A DNA stretch of 64,000 nucleotides from Arthrobacter zhaoxinii (GCF_024385505.1 NZ_JANFLT010000001.1:682001-746000); one strand, 5' to 3'; shown: positions 17,742 to 27,900, counted from the stretch's first letter. Notes: generated from the sequence alone by a model not told the origin. Numbers and translations: made by a program.

Positions 17742-18545
17742 TCAGGTCAGGATGAAGTTGAAAGTCCCGGCCGCCGCCGCGGCTGCCACGGCCGCGGCCG
17801 AGACAACCACCCCTGCCGCGAAAACGATGCCGTCGATGCTGCTGAAGGTCGAGGTCCGTGCCCAGGTCCGCTCCGCTGCTCCGAAGCCGCGCGCTTCCAT
17901 CGCCGTCGCGAGCCGGGTGGCCCGGCGGATCGCCTGGACCAGCAGCGCCAGGGACTGCCCGGCGAAACCCCGGAGACGGGCTGCTCCCCCGGCGTCGTGC
18001 CCGGCACCGCGGGCGTGCCGGGCCAGGCCGATGGTGCGCCATTCCTCCACGAGCAGTCCGACCAGGCGCATGGCAGCCAACGCCCCCAGGACGAACCGGT
18101 GCGGCAGCCGCAGCTTCTGGGCCAGGGCATCGGCCAGATCGGTGGGGTCGGTGGTGGTCAGCAGGTAGATTCCCGGCAGGGCAATCGCCAGTCCGCGCAG
18201 CCCGATGGCGATGCCCGCGCCCACCGACCCGGAGGTGAACAGCAGCGGGCCTGCGTCCAACAGCACCGTTCCGCTCTTTTCCGCCAGCAGCGCGGTGCCC
18301 CACGCACCAATCAGTGCCGCGGCCAGCAGCGGCCAGATCCGCCGCAGCAACGTAGACACCCGGATGTGCAGCAGCGGCAGCAGGGCCAGCTCGGCGGTGA
18401 GGACGACGGCGGCGCTCACCCAGTCCACCGTGATCAGCACCGCCAGTGTCAGGAGTATCGCCGAGGCGAGCTTGGACAGCGGGTTGGCGCGGGCAAGGAA
18501 AGTCCCTGCGGGACGGGCCGGTGCCCCGGCCACCGCGGCGCTCAC
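17742..18545 (-). CDS. ecfT: ECF transporter transmembrane protein EcfT (YkoC/CbiQ family)
   Basis: A 267-residue membrane protein. The start is the GTG at 18545, which overlaps the TGA of the ATPase gene (GTGA); the longer open frame runs through that gene and is not real. It has about six hydrophobic segments and the EcfT Ala-Arg-Gly motifs near the end: AMEARGFGAAERTW and, earlier, GLARHARGAG, which couple to the ATPases. Together with the preceding two genes it completes a thiamine-type ECF importer under TPP riboswitch control. Confidence 0.92.
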   Translation of the reverse strand: MSAAVAGAPARPAGTFLARANPLSKLASAILLTLAVLITVDWVSAAVVLTAELALLPLLHIRVSTLLRRIWPLLAAALIGAWGTALLAEKSGTVLLDAGPLLFTSGSVGAGIAIGLRGLAIALPGIYLLTTTDPTDLADALAQKLRLPHRFVLGALAAMRLVGLLVEEWRTIGLARHARGAGHDAGGAARLRGFAGQSLALLVQAIRRATRLATAMEARGFGAAERTWARTSTFSSIDGIVFAAGVVVSAAAVAAAAAAGTFNFILT

Positions 18546-20194
18546 TGCCGCACCTGCGCATCCGGTGCCGTACCCGCGCCGGCGGCAGGCCCCTCGGGCA
18601 TCGCACGAGTGTCTGCAGCGGCTGCCAGCACCCCGTCCGCCGCCCGCAGGTTCCGGGAGGCGAGGGCCTCGATGAACTCGGCGTCGTGCGTGACGGAAAC
18701 CACGCAGCACCCCTCGGTTAGCTGCCCGCGCAGCAGTGCCACGAGTTCCGCCCAGGTCCGGGCATCCTGCCCGAAGGTCGGTTCATCCAGCAGCAGGATG
18801 GACGGTTCCGTGGCCAGCATGGTGGCTACGGACAGCCGCCGCTTCTCCCCGCCTGAGAGCGTGAACGGGTTGGCTTCGAGCAGCCCGTCCAGCCGGAGCC
18901 GTTCGGCCAGCAGCTGCACCTTGGCCAGCACCTGCCCGTCCGTGTCCTGCTTCAGCCGCCGGGGCCCGAACGCGAGCTCATCCCGCACGGTGTTGGTCAG
19001 GAACTGGTGTTCGGGTTCCTGGAAGACGGTGCCGATGCGGCCCACGAGCTGTGCCGAGGTCCAGCGGCCCGGTTCCGGGCGGGCGGTTCCGGCCAGCGCC
19101 GGGGCTGCGGCCAAGGTGCCTTCGCGCGGCCGGAGCAGTCCGCCCAGGGTCAGGGCAAGCGTGGACTTGCCGGCTCCGTTGGGTCCCGTGATGCCGAGGG
19201 CGGTTCCAGCGGCCAGGGTCAGGTCCGCTCCGGACAGCACGGCGGGGCCGCGGCCGGAACGGGCGACGGCCAGTCCCCGGGCCTCCAGCAGCAGAGGTCC
19301 GGCTGCGGGAGGGGTCCAGGGGACGCCCGGGATTTCCGGGGCGGTGCCCGGGAGCCAGACGCCGGACTCGGCCAGGGTGCTCCGGTGCCCCGGATCCCCC
19401 AGCACCTGGTCCGGCCGGCCGTCCGCGAGGACCCCTCCTCCGGCGGCAAGGACCACTACCCGGTCCACAACGCCGGCCCAGACGTCCACCCGGTGCTCAA
19501 CCACAATCAGCGTGGCGCCTGTGCGGTTGAGCACCCGGGTCACGGCGTCGCGGATTTCGTCCACACCGTCCGGGTCCAGGTTGGCTGTGGGCTCGTCGAG
19601 CAGCAGCAGGCCCGGCTCCATGGCCATGACGGAGGCCAGGGCCAGGCGCTGCTTCTGCCCGCCCGAGAGCGCGGCCGTGGAGCGGTCCAGCGGGACCTCC
19701 AGTCCGACGTCGGCCAGTGCCGAACGCACCCGCGGCCAGATCTCCCCGGCCGGGACCGCGAGGTTCTCCGCACCGAACGCCACTTCGTCCCCTACCCGGG
19801 ACAGGACGGTCTGGGAATCCGGATCCTGCAGGACCAGCCCGGTCCTACCGCGGGCAGCCGGATCCGCCGGGTGGACGCCGTCGAGCGTTAGCGTCCCGTG
19901 TTCCTCCCCGCCGGTGTCCGGGCCGAGCACACCGGCCAGGGCGTGCAGGAACGTGGACTTTCCGGCGCCTGACGCACCCAGTAGCAGGACGCGCTCGCCG
20001 GGGGAAATAGCCAGGTCAAGTCCGGACACCGCCGGACCTGTCCGTCCCCCGTGCCGCCAACCCCACCCCTGCGCCGCGACCGCAGCCGGGCCGGAACGCC
20101 GCCGGGATCCCGGGACCCCGTCCGGAAGCGGGCCAGCGGGCGCTGAAGCGAGCGGGCGGCTCCGGCCGCCCTTTCGGCCGAAAAGCACCGTCAC
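18542..20194 (-). CDS. ykoD: ECF transporter ATPase, two ABC domains fused (YkoD-like)
   Basis: A 550-residue protein with two nucleotide-binding domains. The GTG at 20194 overlaps the stop of the S-component gene (GTGA). Domain 1 has Walker A LLGASGAGKSTFLHAL, signature LSGGQKQRLALASVM and Walker B LLLLDEPTANLD. Domain 2 has GPNGAGKSTLALTLGGLL, LSGGEKRRLSVATML and ILLLDEPTFGQD. In group I/II ECF systems these are often separate EcfA and EcfA' proteins; the fused form is as in Bacillus YkoD. It powers uptake of a thiamine precursor, as judged from the riboswitch and YkoE partner. Confidence 0.93.
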   Translation of the reverse strand: MTVLFGRKGGRSRPLASAPAGPLPDGVPGSRRRSGPAAVAAQGWGWRHGGRTGPAVSGLDLAISPGERVLLLGASGAGKSTFLHALAGVLGPDTGGEEHGTLTLDGVHPADPAARGRTGLVLQDPDSQTVLSRVGDEVAFGAENLAVPAGEIWPRVRSALADVGLEVPLDRSTAALSGGQKQRLALASVMAMEPGLLLLDEPTANLDPDGVDEIRDAVTRVLNRTGATLIVVEHRVDVWAGVVDRVVVLAAGGGVLADGRPDQVLGDPGHRSTLAESGVWLPGTAPEIPGVPWTPPAAGPLLLEARGLAVARSGRGPAVLSGADLTLAAGTALGITGPNGAGKSTLALTLGGLLRPREGTLAAAPALAGTARPEPGRWTSAQLVGRIGTVFQEPEHQFLTNTVRDELAFGPRRLKQDTDGQVLAKVQLLAERLRLDGLLEANPFTLSGGEKRRLSVATMLATEPSILLLDEPTFGQDARTWAELVALLRGQLTEGCCVVSVTHDAEFIEALASRNLRAADGVLAAAADTRAMPEGPAAGAGTAPDAQVRQ

Positions 20195-20808
20195 GCCGTA
20201 CCTGTCCGGCCCGACGCGAACGGTGCGAGGGCACCCGTCCGGGCCAGGGCACGGACCGCCAGCCAGGACAGCCCGCCGGCAATAACCGCGCCCGAGACGC
20301 AGGTGAGCAGGACGTACAGCAGCTGCCACTGCGCTGCCCACTCCACGTTGTACAGGACGTTTTCGCTGAGGCCGAGGAACAAGCCGGAGCCCAGCCCGGC
20401 CAGCAGTGCCACGGTAAGGGAGAACCGCCGGTACAGGAACAACAGGAACACCAGTTCGGCGCCCAGGCCCTGCAGGAAGCCCGAAAGCAGCACGGAGAGG
20501 CCGAACTGCGTGCCCAGCACACCCGACACGGCCGAGGCCAGCATTTCGCAGTAGATCGCTGCACCGGGTTTGCGGATGATGAGCCCGCCCAGCACCCCGG
20601 CAATCAGCCAGCCGCCGGTGTAGAGCCCGGCGAGCGGCGGAAACGCCGCGGTGAGTGCGCTGATCCCGGCATAACCCAGGGACCAGGCCCAGAAGATGAC
20701 GCCCACGGCCACGGCAAGGACGGAAGCGACAACAATGTCCACCACCCGCCAGGAACGCCGTGAAGCTGCAGGCCGGGTGCGGCGGAGTGCCGCGGATTGG
20801 TCTTTCAT
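20191..20808 (-). CDS. ykoE: ECF transporter S component, YkoE family (thiamine precursor)
   Basis: A 205-residue membrane protein and the substrate-binding part of the importer. The ATG at 20808 follows a perfect AGGAGG; the open frame starts 19 codons earlier without support. About five hydrophobic helices start at VVDIVVASVLAVAVGVIFWAW; the segments PPLAGLYTGGWLIAGVLGGL and IIRKPGAAIYCEMLASAVSG are characteristic of YkoE. YkoE systems are predicted to import hydroxymethylpyrimidine or thiamine. A TPP riboswitch 100 bases upstream supports this. Confidence 0.93.
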   Translation of the reverse strand: MKDQSAALRRTRPAASRRSWRVVDIVVASVLAVAVGVIFWAWSLGYAGISALTAAFPPLAGLYTGGWLIAGVLGGLIIRKPGAAIYCEMLASAVSGVLGTQFGLSVLLSGFLQGLGAELVFLLFLYRRFSLTVALLAGLGSGLFLGLSENVLYNVEWAAQWQLLYVLLTCVSGAVIAGGLSWLAVRALARTGALAPFASGRTGTA

Positions 20809-20914
20809 GAATGTCCTCCTGTTATCAGGAGGGGAGGGTGATGCTGCACCGGTAAACCGGCGCACTTCCCCGTGGACCGTTGCCGGTCAACGGGGAATGT
20901 CCCTGAGCTCTCGA

Positions 20915-21025
20915 CTCCCTTCGCCGGTACTAACCGGATCAGGTTCGAGGGTCTGCGGATATCCGCACTCTCAGCGCCTTATCCTTAGCGGTCCGAAGAC
21001 CTGCTGCGGGACGGCGCTCCCCTGT
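20915..21025 (-). promoter_or_regulatory. TPP riboswitch (THI element)
   Basis: On the minus strand the leader contains GGGGAGCGCC (21022-21013), then CTGAGAGTGCGGATATCCGC, ACCCTCGAACCTGATCCGG and TTAGTACCGGCGAAGGGA. These are the conserved TPP aptamer elements in the right order: P1/P2 strand, the CUGAGA pyrimidine sensor, and the AACCUGAUC...GGCGAAGGGA closing part. It precedes ykoE by about 107 bases. Bound thiamine pyrophosphate is expected to turn the operon off; actinobacterial examples usually block translation. Confidence 0.97.
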
Positions 21026-21124
21026 CGTATGTTTGCGATTCCACTCTACACACGCACCCCGGATCCGGCGACGGGCAAACCGGTACCGTAGGGTTAGGAA
21101 AAACGCCCGAAGCTAGGAGTATTC

Positions 21125-21388
21125 ATGAACCTGATCCTCAAACTGCTTGGAACCGGAGCGAGCATCCTCTCCGGTATCGTCGCCGCCAAGGTGCTGGACT
21201 TCGCCTGGACCAAGGCCACCGGCAACGAGCCGCCCAAGGATGCCGAAGGCAGCCTGGAGAACAGCCTCCGTTCCGCCGTGGCCTTCGCCGTGGTTTCCGG
21301 TGCCGTCAGCCAGGTCATCCGCGTGCTGACCAACCGCGGCACGCAGCGCGCCATCCAGCGCTACCAGAAGACGCCGGAAATCGTCTAA
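21125..21388 (+). CDS. DUF4235 domain membrane protein
   Basis: An 87-residue protein matching the small actinobacterial DUF4235 family. The first half has the hydrophobic segment LGTGASILSGIVAAKVLDFAW and a conserved KATGNEPP; a second hydrophobic segment AVAFAVVSGAVSQVIRVL and a basic end (RGTQRAIQRY) follow. Two membrane helices are likely. The function is unknown. It converges with the mrp operon across a strong hairpin. Confidence 0.88.
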   Translation: MNLILKLLGTGASILSGIVAAKVLDFAWTKATGNEPPKDAEGSLENSLRSAVAFAVVSGAVSQVIRVLTNRGTQRAIQRYQKTPEIV

Positions 21389-21404
21389 GCCTTCGATCCT
21401 CCTG

Positions 21405-21424
21405 CCTCCGCCCCCGGGCGGAGG
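21405..21424. terminator. Bidirectional terminator between DUF4235 gene and mrp operon
   Basis: Nine-base perfect arms CCTCCGCCC and GGGCGGAGG with a 2-base spacer lie between convergent genes. There is no long U run, so strength is uncertain. Confidence 0.6.
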
Positions 21425-21432
21425 AGCTGCGC

Positions 21433-21963
21433 TCAGCCCTCGGGGTTTTTCCCCCGGCGCTGGGCGTCGCTGTTTAACGCGTCCCCGGCGGTTCCGCGGG
21501 CACGCAGCAGCTCGTCGTCGTCGAGCTCCCCGGTGTAGCCGTGCCCCGGATCATCGTCCACGCGCGGATCATCGTCTTCGTCTTCCAGGGCATCCTCTTC
21601 GGCTTCCCGGAGCAGGCGCTGGGCACGTTCGACGACATCGTCGAGCTCGTCGATGACCAGCAGCTCGGGCCGGAGGTGCTTGGTCCGGTAGCCGGCCCGG
21701 CCGACCATGTGGGCGGAGACGGGGGCCGTCAGGAGCATGAAGATCCACACCACGGCCAGGACCGGCAGCAGCTTCCAGCTCCGGAATTCCACGGCCATCG
21801 CCAGCAGGAACAGCAGCAGCCCGAGAACCTGGGGCTTGGTGGCTGCGTGCATACGGCTGAGCAGGTCCGGGAACCGGATCAGGCCGATGGCCGCGGCCAG
21901 GGACATCAGGGCACCGCCGAGCATCAGCACGGCCGTGATCACGTCATAAACGGTCTCTTCCAC
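21433..21963 (-). CDS. mnhG: Na+/H+ antiporter subunit MnhG/MrpG
   Basis: A 176-residue subunit starting at GTG 21963, four bases after the mnhF stop. Three hydrophobic helices (VITAVLMLGGALMSLAAAIGLIRF, LGLLLFLLAMAVEF, VLAVVWIFMLLTAPVSAHMVGRAGY) fit MrpG. The typical motif FPDLLSRMHAATKP is present. The C-terminal extension of about 75 acidic residues is longer than usual and is probably cytoplasmic. It is the last gene of the mrp operon. Confidence 0.93.
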   Translation of the reverse strand: MEETVYDVITAVLMLGGALMSLAAAIGLIRFPDLLSRMHAATKPQVLGLLLFLLAMAVEFRSWKLLPVLAVVWIFMLLTAPVSAHMVGRAGYRTKHLRPELLVIDELDDVVERAQRLLREAEEDALEDEDDDPRVDDDPGHGYTGELDDDELLRARGTAGDALNSDAQRRGKNPEG

Positions 21964-21967
21964 GGTC

Positions 21968-22228
21968 CTACCGCCTGTCCGTTACGAAGCGGGCAACCGT
22001 CACGGATCCGATGAAGCCGATGAGGGAAATGGCAACCAGCAGGGCCAGATAATCCAGGTTGCGGTAAACGATCATGTCCGTCATCAGGGCGGCACCCACA
22101 ATCGCCAGCAGTACGTCCGAGGCCAGCACCCGGTCAAGGATCGAGGGGCCGCGGGCAATCCGGTAAATGGCACCGGCACCGGCCACGGCCAGCATGACGG
22201 ACACCGCCACCACTACTGCGCCCATCAT
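21968..22228 (-). CDS. mnhF: Na+/H+ antiporter subunit MnhF/MrpF
   Basis: An 86-residue subunit. The start is the first of two adjacent ATG codons at 22228, overlapping the mnhE stop (ATGA). Three membrane helices and the motif YRIARGPSILDRVLASDVL identify MrpF. The longer open frame upstream is an artefact running through mnhE. Confidence 0.92.
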   Translation of the reverse strand: MMGAVVVAVSVMLAVAGAGAIYRIARGPSILDRVLASDVLLAIVGAALMTDMIVYRNLDYLALLVAISLIGFIGSVTVARFVTDRR

Positions 22229-22821
22229 GCCCGGCCTCCAATCTTTCGTTCCCGTGTCTGCACGGTTTCGGCACGCAGTGCGGCCAGCTCCTCTTTGGTT
22301 CCCAGCGTCCGGATCAGCCAGGCCTCCGCATCCAGCGCATCGGCCCGCACCTTCTCCGCCTGCTCCGCCGTCGACACGTTCAGTGCGTGCAGATACAGGG
22401 TCGAGGTGGAACGGTCGACGTCGACAATCAGCGAGCCGGGAATCAGCGACAGCACGTGGCCGGTGGCAGTGACCAGCAGGTCCGACCTGCTGCGCAGCTT
22501 CACCCCGATCACTCCGTTGCGGATCCGCGGACCGCGGAAGACCGCCAGCCAGAACACGTGGAAGCTGGCCTGCACCAGCTGCCAGAGGAAGCGTCCGGCG
22601 AAGATCATCCCGTAGAACGGGTTGAACCTGCCGCTGAGTTCCACGGGCGGGAGGTAGAAGATGTTCGCTACGAAGAACGCGATCACTGCCCCGAAGACCA
22701 GGTTGCCGGCGCTGAAGTCCTGCCACAGCGCTCCCCACAGGAACACCAGCCAGATCAGCAGGGGCAACTCCTGCAGCAGGGGAATGCGGGAGCGGTTACG
22801 CATGCGTGCTTCCTTGGTCAC
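22225..22821 (-). CDS. mnhE: Na+/H+ antiporter subunit MnhE/MrpE
   Basis: A 198-residue subunit. GTG 22821 overlaps the mnhD stop by four bases. It has two or three N-terminal hydrophobic segments (LPLLIWLVFLWGALWQDF, LVFGAVIAFFVANIFYLP), and IPGSLIVDVDRSTSTLYLHALNV is the conserved MrpE region. A cytoplasmic tail of about 50 residues follows. MrpE supports antiporter activity but is not the ion-translocating subunit. Confidence 0.92.
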   Translation of the reverse strand: MTKEARMRNRSRIPLLQELPLLIWLVFLWGALWQDFSAGNLVFGAVIAFFVANIFYLPPVELSGRFNPFYGMIFAGRFLWQLVQASFHVFWLAVFRGPRIRNGVIGVKLRSRSDLLVTATGHVLSLIPGSLIVDVDRSTSTLYLHALNVSTAEQAEKVRADALDAEAWLIRTLGTKEELAALRAETVQTRERKIGGRA

Positions 22822-24428
22822 TGGGCTGCCCCCTCGCCCAGGACGGCCTCAATGTACGGGGTGCGGTCCAGCAGGTCCTGTGCGGTTCCATCGCTGAGCG
22901 CGAACAGCGGCCCGGCGGCCACGGTCAGGGCAACGCCGAGGGCCACCAGACCCACCGTCGGGTACACCATGGTCCGCGGCAGCAGATCCACGGAGTCCCG
23001 TCCGGAGAACCGGCCGGTGGAATGCTCGGTGACATTCTCCGAGCTGCGCAGGCTGGAGCCGTCCGCACTCGTTGCCAGCAGGATCGGATCCGGGTGCACC
23101 GCATCCTCGGGGGTCCGCCAGAACGCCCGGTTCCAGACCCGTGCCATGACCAGCAGGGTCAGCAGGCTGGTGGCTGCACCGGCGCCCACCAGAACGTAGG
23201 CCAGCGGGGTGCCGAGCCCCACCCCGGCCTGCATGAGGCCGAGCTTGCCCAGGAAGCCGGAGAACGGCGGGATGCCGGCCAGGTTGATGGCCGGAATGAA
23301 GTACAGCACGGCCAGCAGGGGTGACAACCGGGCCAGCCCGCCGAGCCGGTCCATGTTCGCGGTGCCCCCGCGGCGTTCGATCAGACCCGTGACCAGGAAC
23401 AACGAGGTCTGCACCGTAATGTGGTGCACCACGTAGAACACGGTGGAACCGATGCCCGCCACGGATGCCACTGCGAGGCCGAACACCATGTAGCCGATGT
23501 GGCTGACCAGGGTGAAGGAGAGCATTCGTTTGATATCTGTCTGGGCCAGGGCACCCAGAATGCCCACCAGCATGGTCAGTCCCGCCACCACCATGAGCAG
23601 GGTATTGATCCGGTCTCCGGGGAAGAGCAGGGTTTCGGTGCGGACCATGGCGTAGACGCCCACCTTGGTCAGCAGGCCGGCGAACACTGCAGTGACCGGG
23701 GCCGGCGCGGTGGGGTAGGAGTCGGGCAGCCAGAATGACAGCGGGAAGATCGCAGCCTTGATGCCGAATGCCACCAGCAGCATCAGGTGCAGCATCAACT
23801 GTGTCGCCGGGTCCAAGTCACCGAGTTTCAGCGCCAGGTCCGCCATGTTCACCGTGCCGGTGGCTGCGTAGATCATCGCGATGGAAATCAGGAACAGCAG
23901 CGAGGACACCACGCTGACCACCACGTAGGTCACGCCGGCCCGGATCCGCGGCGTGGTGCCGCCCAGGGTCATCAGCACGTAACTGGCGGTCAGCAGGATC
24001 TCGAAGCCGACATACAGATTGAACAGGTCCCCGGCGAGGAAGGCGTTGGACACCCCGGCCACCAGGATCAGGTAGGTGGGGTGGAAGATGGAAATCGGTC
24101 CGTCTTCGTCGCCGTCGGCCATACCCTGGCCGGCGGCGTAAATCAAGACGGAGAGGCTGATCGCCGACGAGACCACCAGCATCAGCGCGGAGAACTGGTC
24201 CACCACCATGGTGATGCCGAACGGCGGAAGCCAGGCGCCCAGGTTCACGGCCTGCGCACCGGATTCCCAGACGGACCCCAGCAGGAGGACTTCCAGCATC
24301 AGGGTGACGCTGAGGATGCTGATGCTCACTACCCGCTGGGAGCGCTGGTGGCGGATCAGGATGAACGCGAGGGCGGCACCGAAGACCGGGAGCACCACTG
24401 CCAGCGGTGCAAGGCTGGCTGTGTTCAT
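22818..24428 (-). CDS. mnhD: Na+/H+ antiporter subunit MnhD/MrpD
   Basis: A 536-residue subunit homologous to complex I NuoM/NuoN. The ATG 24428 overlaps the mnhC stop. Roughly 14 membrane helices are expected, with conserved HPTYLILVAGVSNAFLAGDLFNLYVGFEILL, a Lys in GIKAAIFPLSFWLPDSYPTAPAPV and the broken helix near TDIKRMLSFTLVSHIGYMVFGL. It is one of the two proton-antiporter-type subunits and probably carries part of the Na+/H+ pathway. Confidence 0.95.
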   Translation of the reverse strand: MNTASLAPLAVVLPVFGAALAFILIRHQRSQRVVSISILSVTLMLEVLLLGSVWESGAQAVNLGAWLPPFGITMVVDQFSALMLVVSSAISLSVLIYAAGQGMADGDEDGPISIFHPTYLILVAGVSNAFLAGDLFNLYVGFEILLTASYVLMTLGGTTPRIRAGVTYVVVSVVSSLLFLISIAMIYAATGTVNMADLALKLGDLDPATQLMLHLMLLVAFGIKAAIFPLSFWLPDSYPTAPAPVTAVFAGLLTKVGVYAMVRTETLLFPGDRINTLLMVVAGLTMLVGILGALAQTDIKRMLSFTLVSHIGYMVFGLAVASVAGIGSTVFYVVHHITVQTSLFLVTGLIERRGGTANMDRLGGLARLSPLLAVLYFIPAINLAGIPPFSGFLGKLGLMQAGVGLGTPLAYVLVGAGAATSLLTLLVMARVWNRAFWRTPEDAVHPDPILLATSADGSSLRSSENVTEHSTGRFSGRDSVDLLPRTMVYPTVGLVALGVALTVAAGPLFALSDGTAQDLLDRTPYIEAVLGEGAAQ

Positions 24429-24910
24429 CGGGTCACCTCCGGTTCGTTTGGTGTGTTGCCGCGCTGGGAGCCGGGAGCCTCTTCGGCTTCCTCCGGCGGT
24501 GTGAATTCCGTGGTGTCCTCCGGAACGTCTGCGTCATCTTCGGCATCGAAGCTGCTCTGGCTTGCTACCCGGCGGTCCTCGAGGTCGTCCTGGACCTCGT
24601 CCTGCCGGCCCAGGATCCAGGACCGGTAGATGATGCCGAGCATAAAGGCGGTGACCGAGAAGGAAATCACGATCGAGGTCAGGATGAACGCCTGCGGGAG
24701 CGGGTCGTTGTAGGCATCGGCGGCGATGTCCTTGTTGAAGATCGGCGCCAGCCCGGCAGGTCCCCCCGTGGCCAGGAGCAGGATGTTCGTGGCGTTGGTC
24801 AGCATGGCCAGGCCAAGCACCACCCGGGTCAGGCTTCGCTCAAGCAGCAGATAGATGCCGGCCGCGTACAGGCACCCCATCACCAGGAGGAGGGTGAGGT
24901 TCACAGTCAC
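24425..24910 (-). CDS. mnhC: Na+/H+ antiporter subunit MnhC/MrpC
   Basis: A 161-residue NuoK-like subunit starting with GTG in a 4-base overlap with the MrpAB stop. Three membrane helices are visible (TLLLVMGCLYAAGIYLLL, LGLAMLTNATNILLLATG, AFILTSIVISFSVTAFMLGI), with the conserved PLPQAFILTSIVI. A C-terminal acidic tail of about 60 residues, longer than normal, is likely cytoplasmic. Confidence 0.94.
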   Translation of the reverse strand: MTVNLTLLLVMGCLYAAGIYLLLERSLTRVVLGLAMLTNATNILLLATGGPAGLAPIFNKDIAADAYNDPLPQAFILTSIVISFSVTAFMLGIIYRSWILGRQDEVQDDLEDRRVASQSSFDAEDDADVPEDTTEFTPPEEAEEAPGSQRGNTPNEPEVTR

Positions 24911-27900
24911 CGGGCCACCTCTTCCTCTTCGGGACGGGAGCCGGCCTCGGGGCTGGTCGCAATATCCAGGATCTGGGGTTCCTCCACAATGCTGTCGTCG
25001 TCGGCGTCGTCATCGGCGTCGGCCTCGCTGCGCTCATCGATCTCGGAACCCAGGCTGCGCAGGACATCCAGCACCAGTCCCACGACCACCAGGTAGACGC
25101 CGATGTCGAAGATCGTGGAGGTGACGAATTTGATTTCCCCGAAGACCGGCCAGGTGAACTTCAGGATGGCGCTCTGCAGGATCTGCCCGCCGAAGAACAG
25201 CGGTGCCGCGGCCGACAGGGCGATGACGCCCAAACCGCCGCCCAGGAGCGTGCCTGCGCTGACCGGGCTGGCCTCTGCCAGCTCGAAACGGCCGCCGGCC
25301 AGATAGCGGATGGTCAGTGCGAGTCCCGCCATCAGCCCGCCGGCGAAGCCGCCGCCCGGCAGGTTGTGACCGGCAATCAGCAGGTAGACCGAGAAGAGGA
25401 TCACGGAGTGGAACAGCAGCCGGGTGATCACCTCGAAGATGATGGACCGGCGCTCGGGTGCCAGCGTCCGACCGGCCACCAGCCAGGCGTCACGGCCGGC
25501 GCTGGAGAATTTCCGGGCCAGGGCGAGGGTGGCCTGGCGGCGGCCGGTGGGGGCAAACCGCTCCTGTCCCCGATCCACGGAACCGGTGGCCACTCCTTCG
25601 GCCCGGCGCCGCTTGTCACCGCGTCCGCGGACGAAGATCAGGGAGGCAAGACCCGTGGCCGCGATGGCGAGCACGGTGATTTCACCGAACGTGTCCCAGG
25701 CGCGGATGTCCACCAGGGTGACGTTGACAATGTTGGAGCCGCCGCCGCCCTCGTAGGCCAGCTGCGGGAAATCGAGGGAGACGGGCGCGGCCACGCGGGA
25801 GGCCATGGCGGTCATGGCAAACACAACCATGCTGGCGCCGAAGGCGATGCCGAGCAGGGCCCTCAGCAGCCGGTGGCGCTTGGGTTCGCGCTTCCACAGC
25901 CGGGCCGGCAGGGACCGCAGTGCCAGCACGAACGCCACCAGCACAATGGTCTCGACGAGCATCTGCGTCAGGGCGAGGTCCGGGGCACCCTGCAGGGCGA
26001 AGATCAGGGCGATGCCGTAGCCGCTGACCGAAACCATCAGCACGGCGAGGAAGCGCTTGGTGGCCCGGGCGGCGGCCACGGCACCCAGGACTACTGCCGC
26101 ACCGATCACGGCCTGCAGCGGGGTGTCGAACCAGCGGAAGTTTTCCGGCAACGGAGCGGACCGGAGGAACAGTGCCGTCAACGGGGTCACTATCGCCATG
26201 GCCAGGATGACGAACAGGTAGAACGTCAGCGAGCCGCGCTGCGTCCGGCCGGTAATCCACACGGCGACGTCGTCGAGCACGCCGATGCTGCCGCGGTAGG
26301 ACCGTTCAGCGTCGAGCGGGAGGGCGACGGTCTGCTGGAAGGACTCCACCCGGCGGCGCAGCAGGAACAGGGCGGCACCGGCGGCGAGGGTAAGCACGGT
26401 CAGGCCGAGAGCCGGCGTCAGGCCGTGCCACAGAGCCAGGTGTGTGGGCTTACCCTCCGCCGGGAAAAGGTCTGCATAGGAAGCGATGACCGAATCCAGC
26501 GGCGCAGGCCAGAGCCCGAAGGCGACGGTGGCCGCGGCAAGGATGGCCGGAGCTGCCAGGAAGGACCAGGAAACAGACTTGAAGGGAGTCGCTTTGCAGC
26601 CTTCCTTGGCAGCGAAGGCACCCCAGACGAAGCGGGCACTGTACGCAAAGGTGAGGATGGACCCGGTCACTACGCCGGCCAGCAGTACCCAGGCTGCGAA
26701 GGTGCCCTGCTGCTCGCCGTAATGCACAAAGGTCTCGTAGACGGATTCCTTCGCCACAAAGCCCAGCAGCGGCGGCACCCCGGCCATGGACGCTGCACCG
26801 ATCACGGCAACGACGGCGAGTTTCGGTGCTGCGCGGAAGATTCCGGACAGTTTGCGGATGTCACGGGTGCCGGCCTGGTGGTCAATGATTCCAACCACCA
26901 GGAACAGCGTGGCCTTGAAGAACCCGTGGGCCAGGAGCAGGCCCATGCCGGCGACGGCGGCTTCCCGGCTGCCCAGCCCGACCACCAGCGTGAGGAAACC
27001 GAGCTGGCTGACGGTGCCGTAGGCGAGGATGAGTTTGATATCGAACTGGCGCAGGGCACGCCAGCCGCCCAGCAGCATGGTTGTCAGTCCCAGGACCAGC
27101 ACGATGGGGTGCCACAGCAGCGTCTCGGAGAACCCGGGTGCGAGCCTGGCGATCAGGTAGATGCCCGCCTTCACCATCGCCGCGGCGTGCAGGTAGGCAC
27201 TGACCGGGGTGGGAGCAGCCATGGCTGCGGGCAGCCAGAAGTGGAAGGGCACCAGGGCGGATTTGGAAACGGCGCCGACCAGCAGAAGCGCAATGGCAAC
27301 ATTGACCAGCGTCCCGGAAGCCACCAGTTCGGGTGCCAGCACCAGAATCTCGGAGATCCGGTAGGTTCCGGCGACGGTGCCGAGCACGATCATGCCGACC
27401 AGCATCGCCAGGCCGCCGAAGGTGGTGACGATCAATGCCTGCAGAGCTGCGCGGCGGGCGGAGAGCCGGTGCGCGGAGTACCCGATCAGCAGGTAGGACA
27501 GGATGGTGGTCAGTTCCCAGAAGATGAACAGCAGAATCAGGTCATCTGAGGTAACCAGGCCGAACATTGCGGCGGCAAACGCCAGCAGCTGTGCGCCGAA
27601 GCTTCCCATCTTCGGATCATTGGGCCGGAAGTACCGGGCGCAGTAGAAGAGGACCAGCGCGCCTACACCGAGGATCAGGATGGACAGGACCGCGGAGAGC
27701 GTGTCCATCCGGAAGGCCAGCTCCACCCGGAGCTCGGGAATCCACGGGATGGTGACCGACGGCGGCGCGTTCGGGGCTCCCGAGGCCAGTGTTTGGTCTG
27801 CACCCGTGTACCGGGAGAACGTGGCCATCAGCCAGATGAATGCCGCAGCGGGGAAGGCCGCCAGAATGTAAAACGCCGACCGCCCAAGCTTCCGGAACAA

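Noticed and set aside
25366-27549. Long plus-strand open frame opposite the MrpAB gene
   Set aside because: It is the antisense shadow of a well-supported antiporter gene; GC-rich codons keep the opposite frames open. The peptide has no family pattern.
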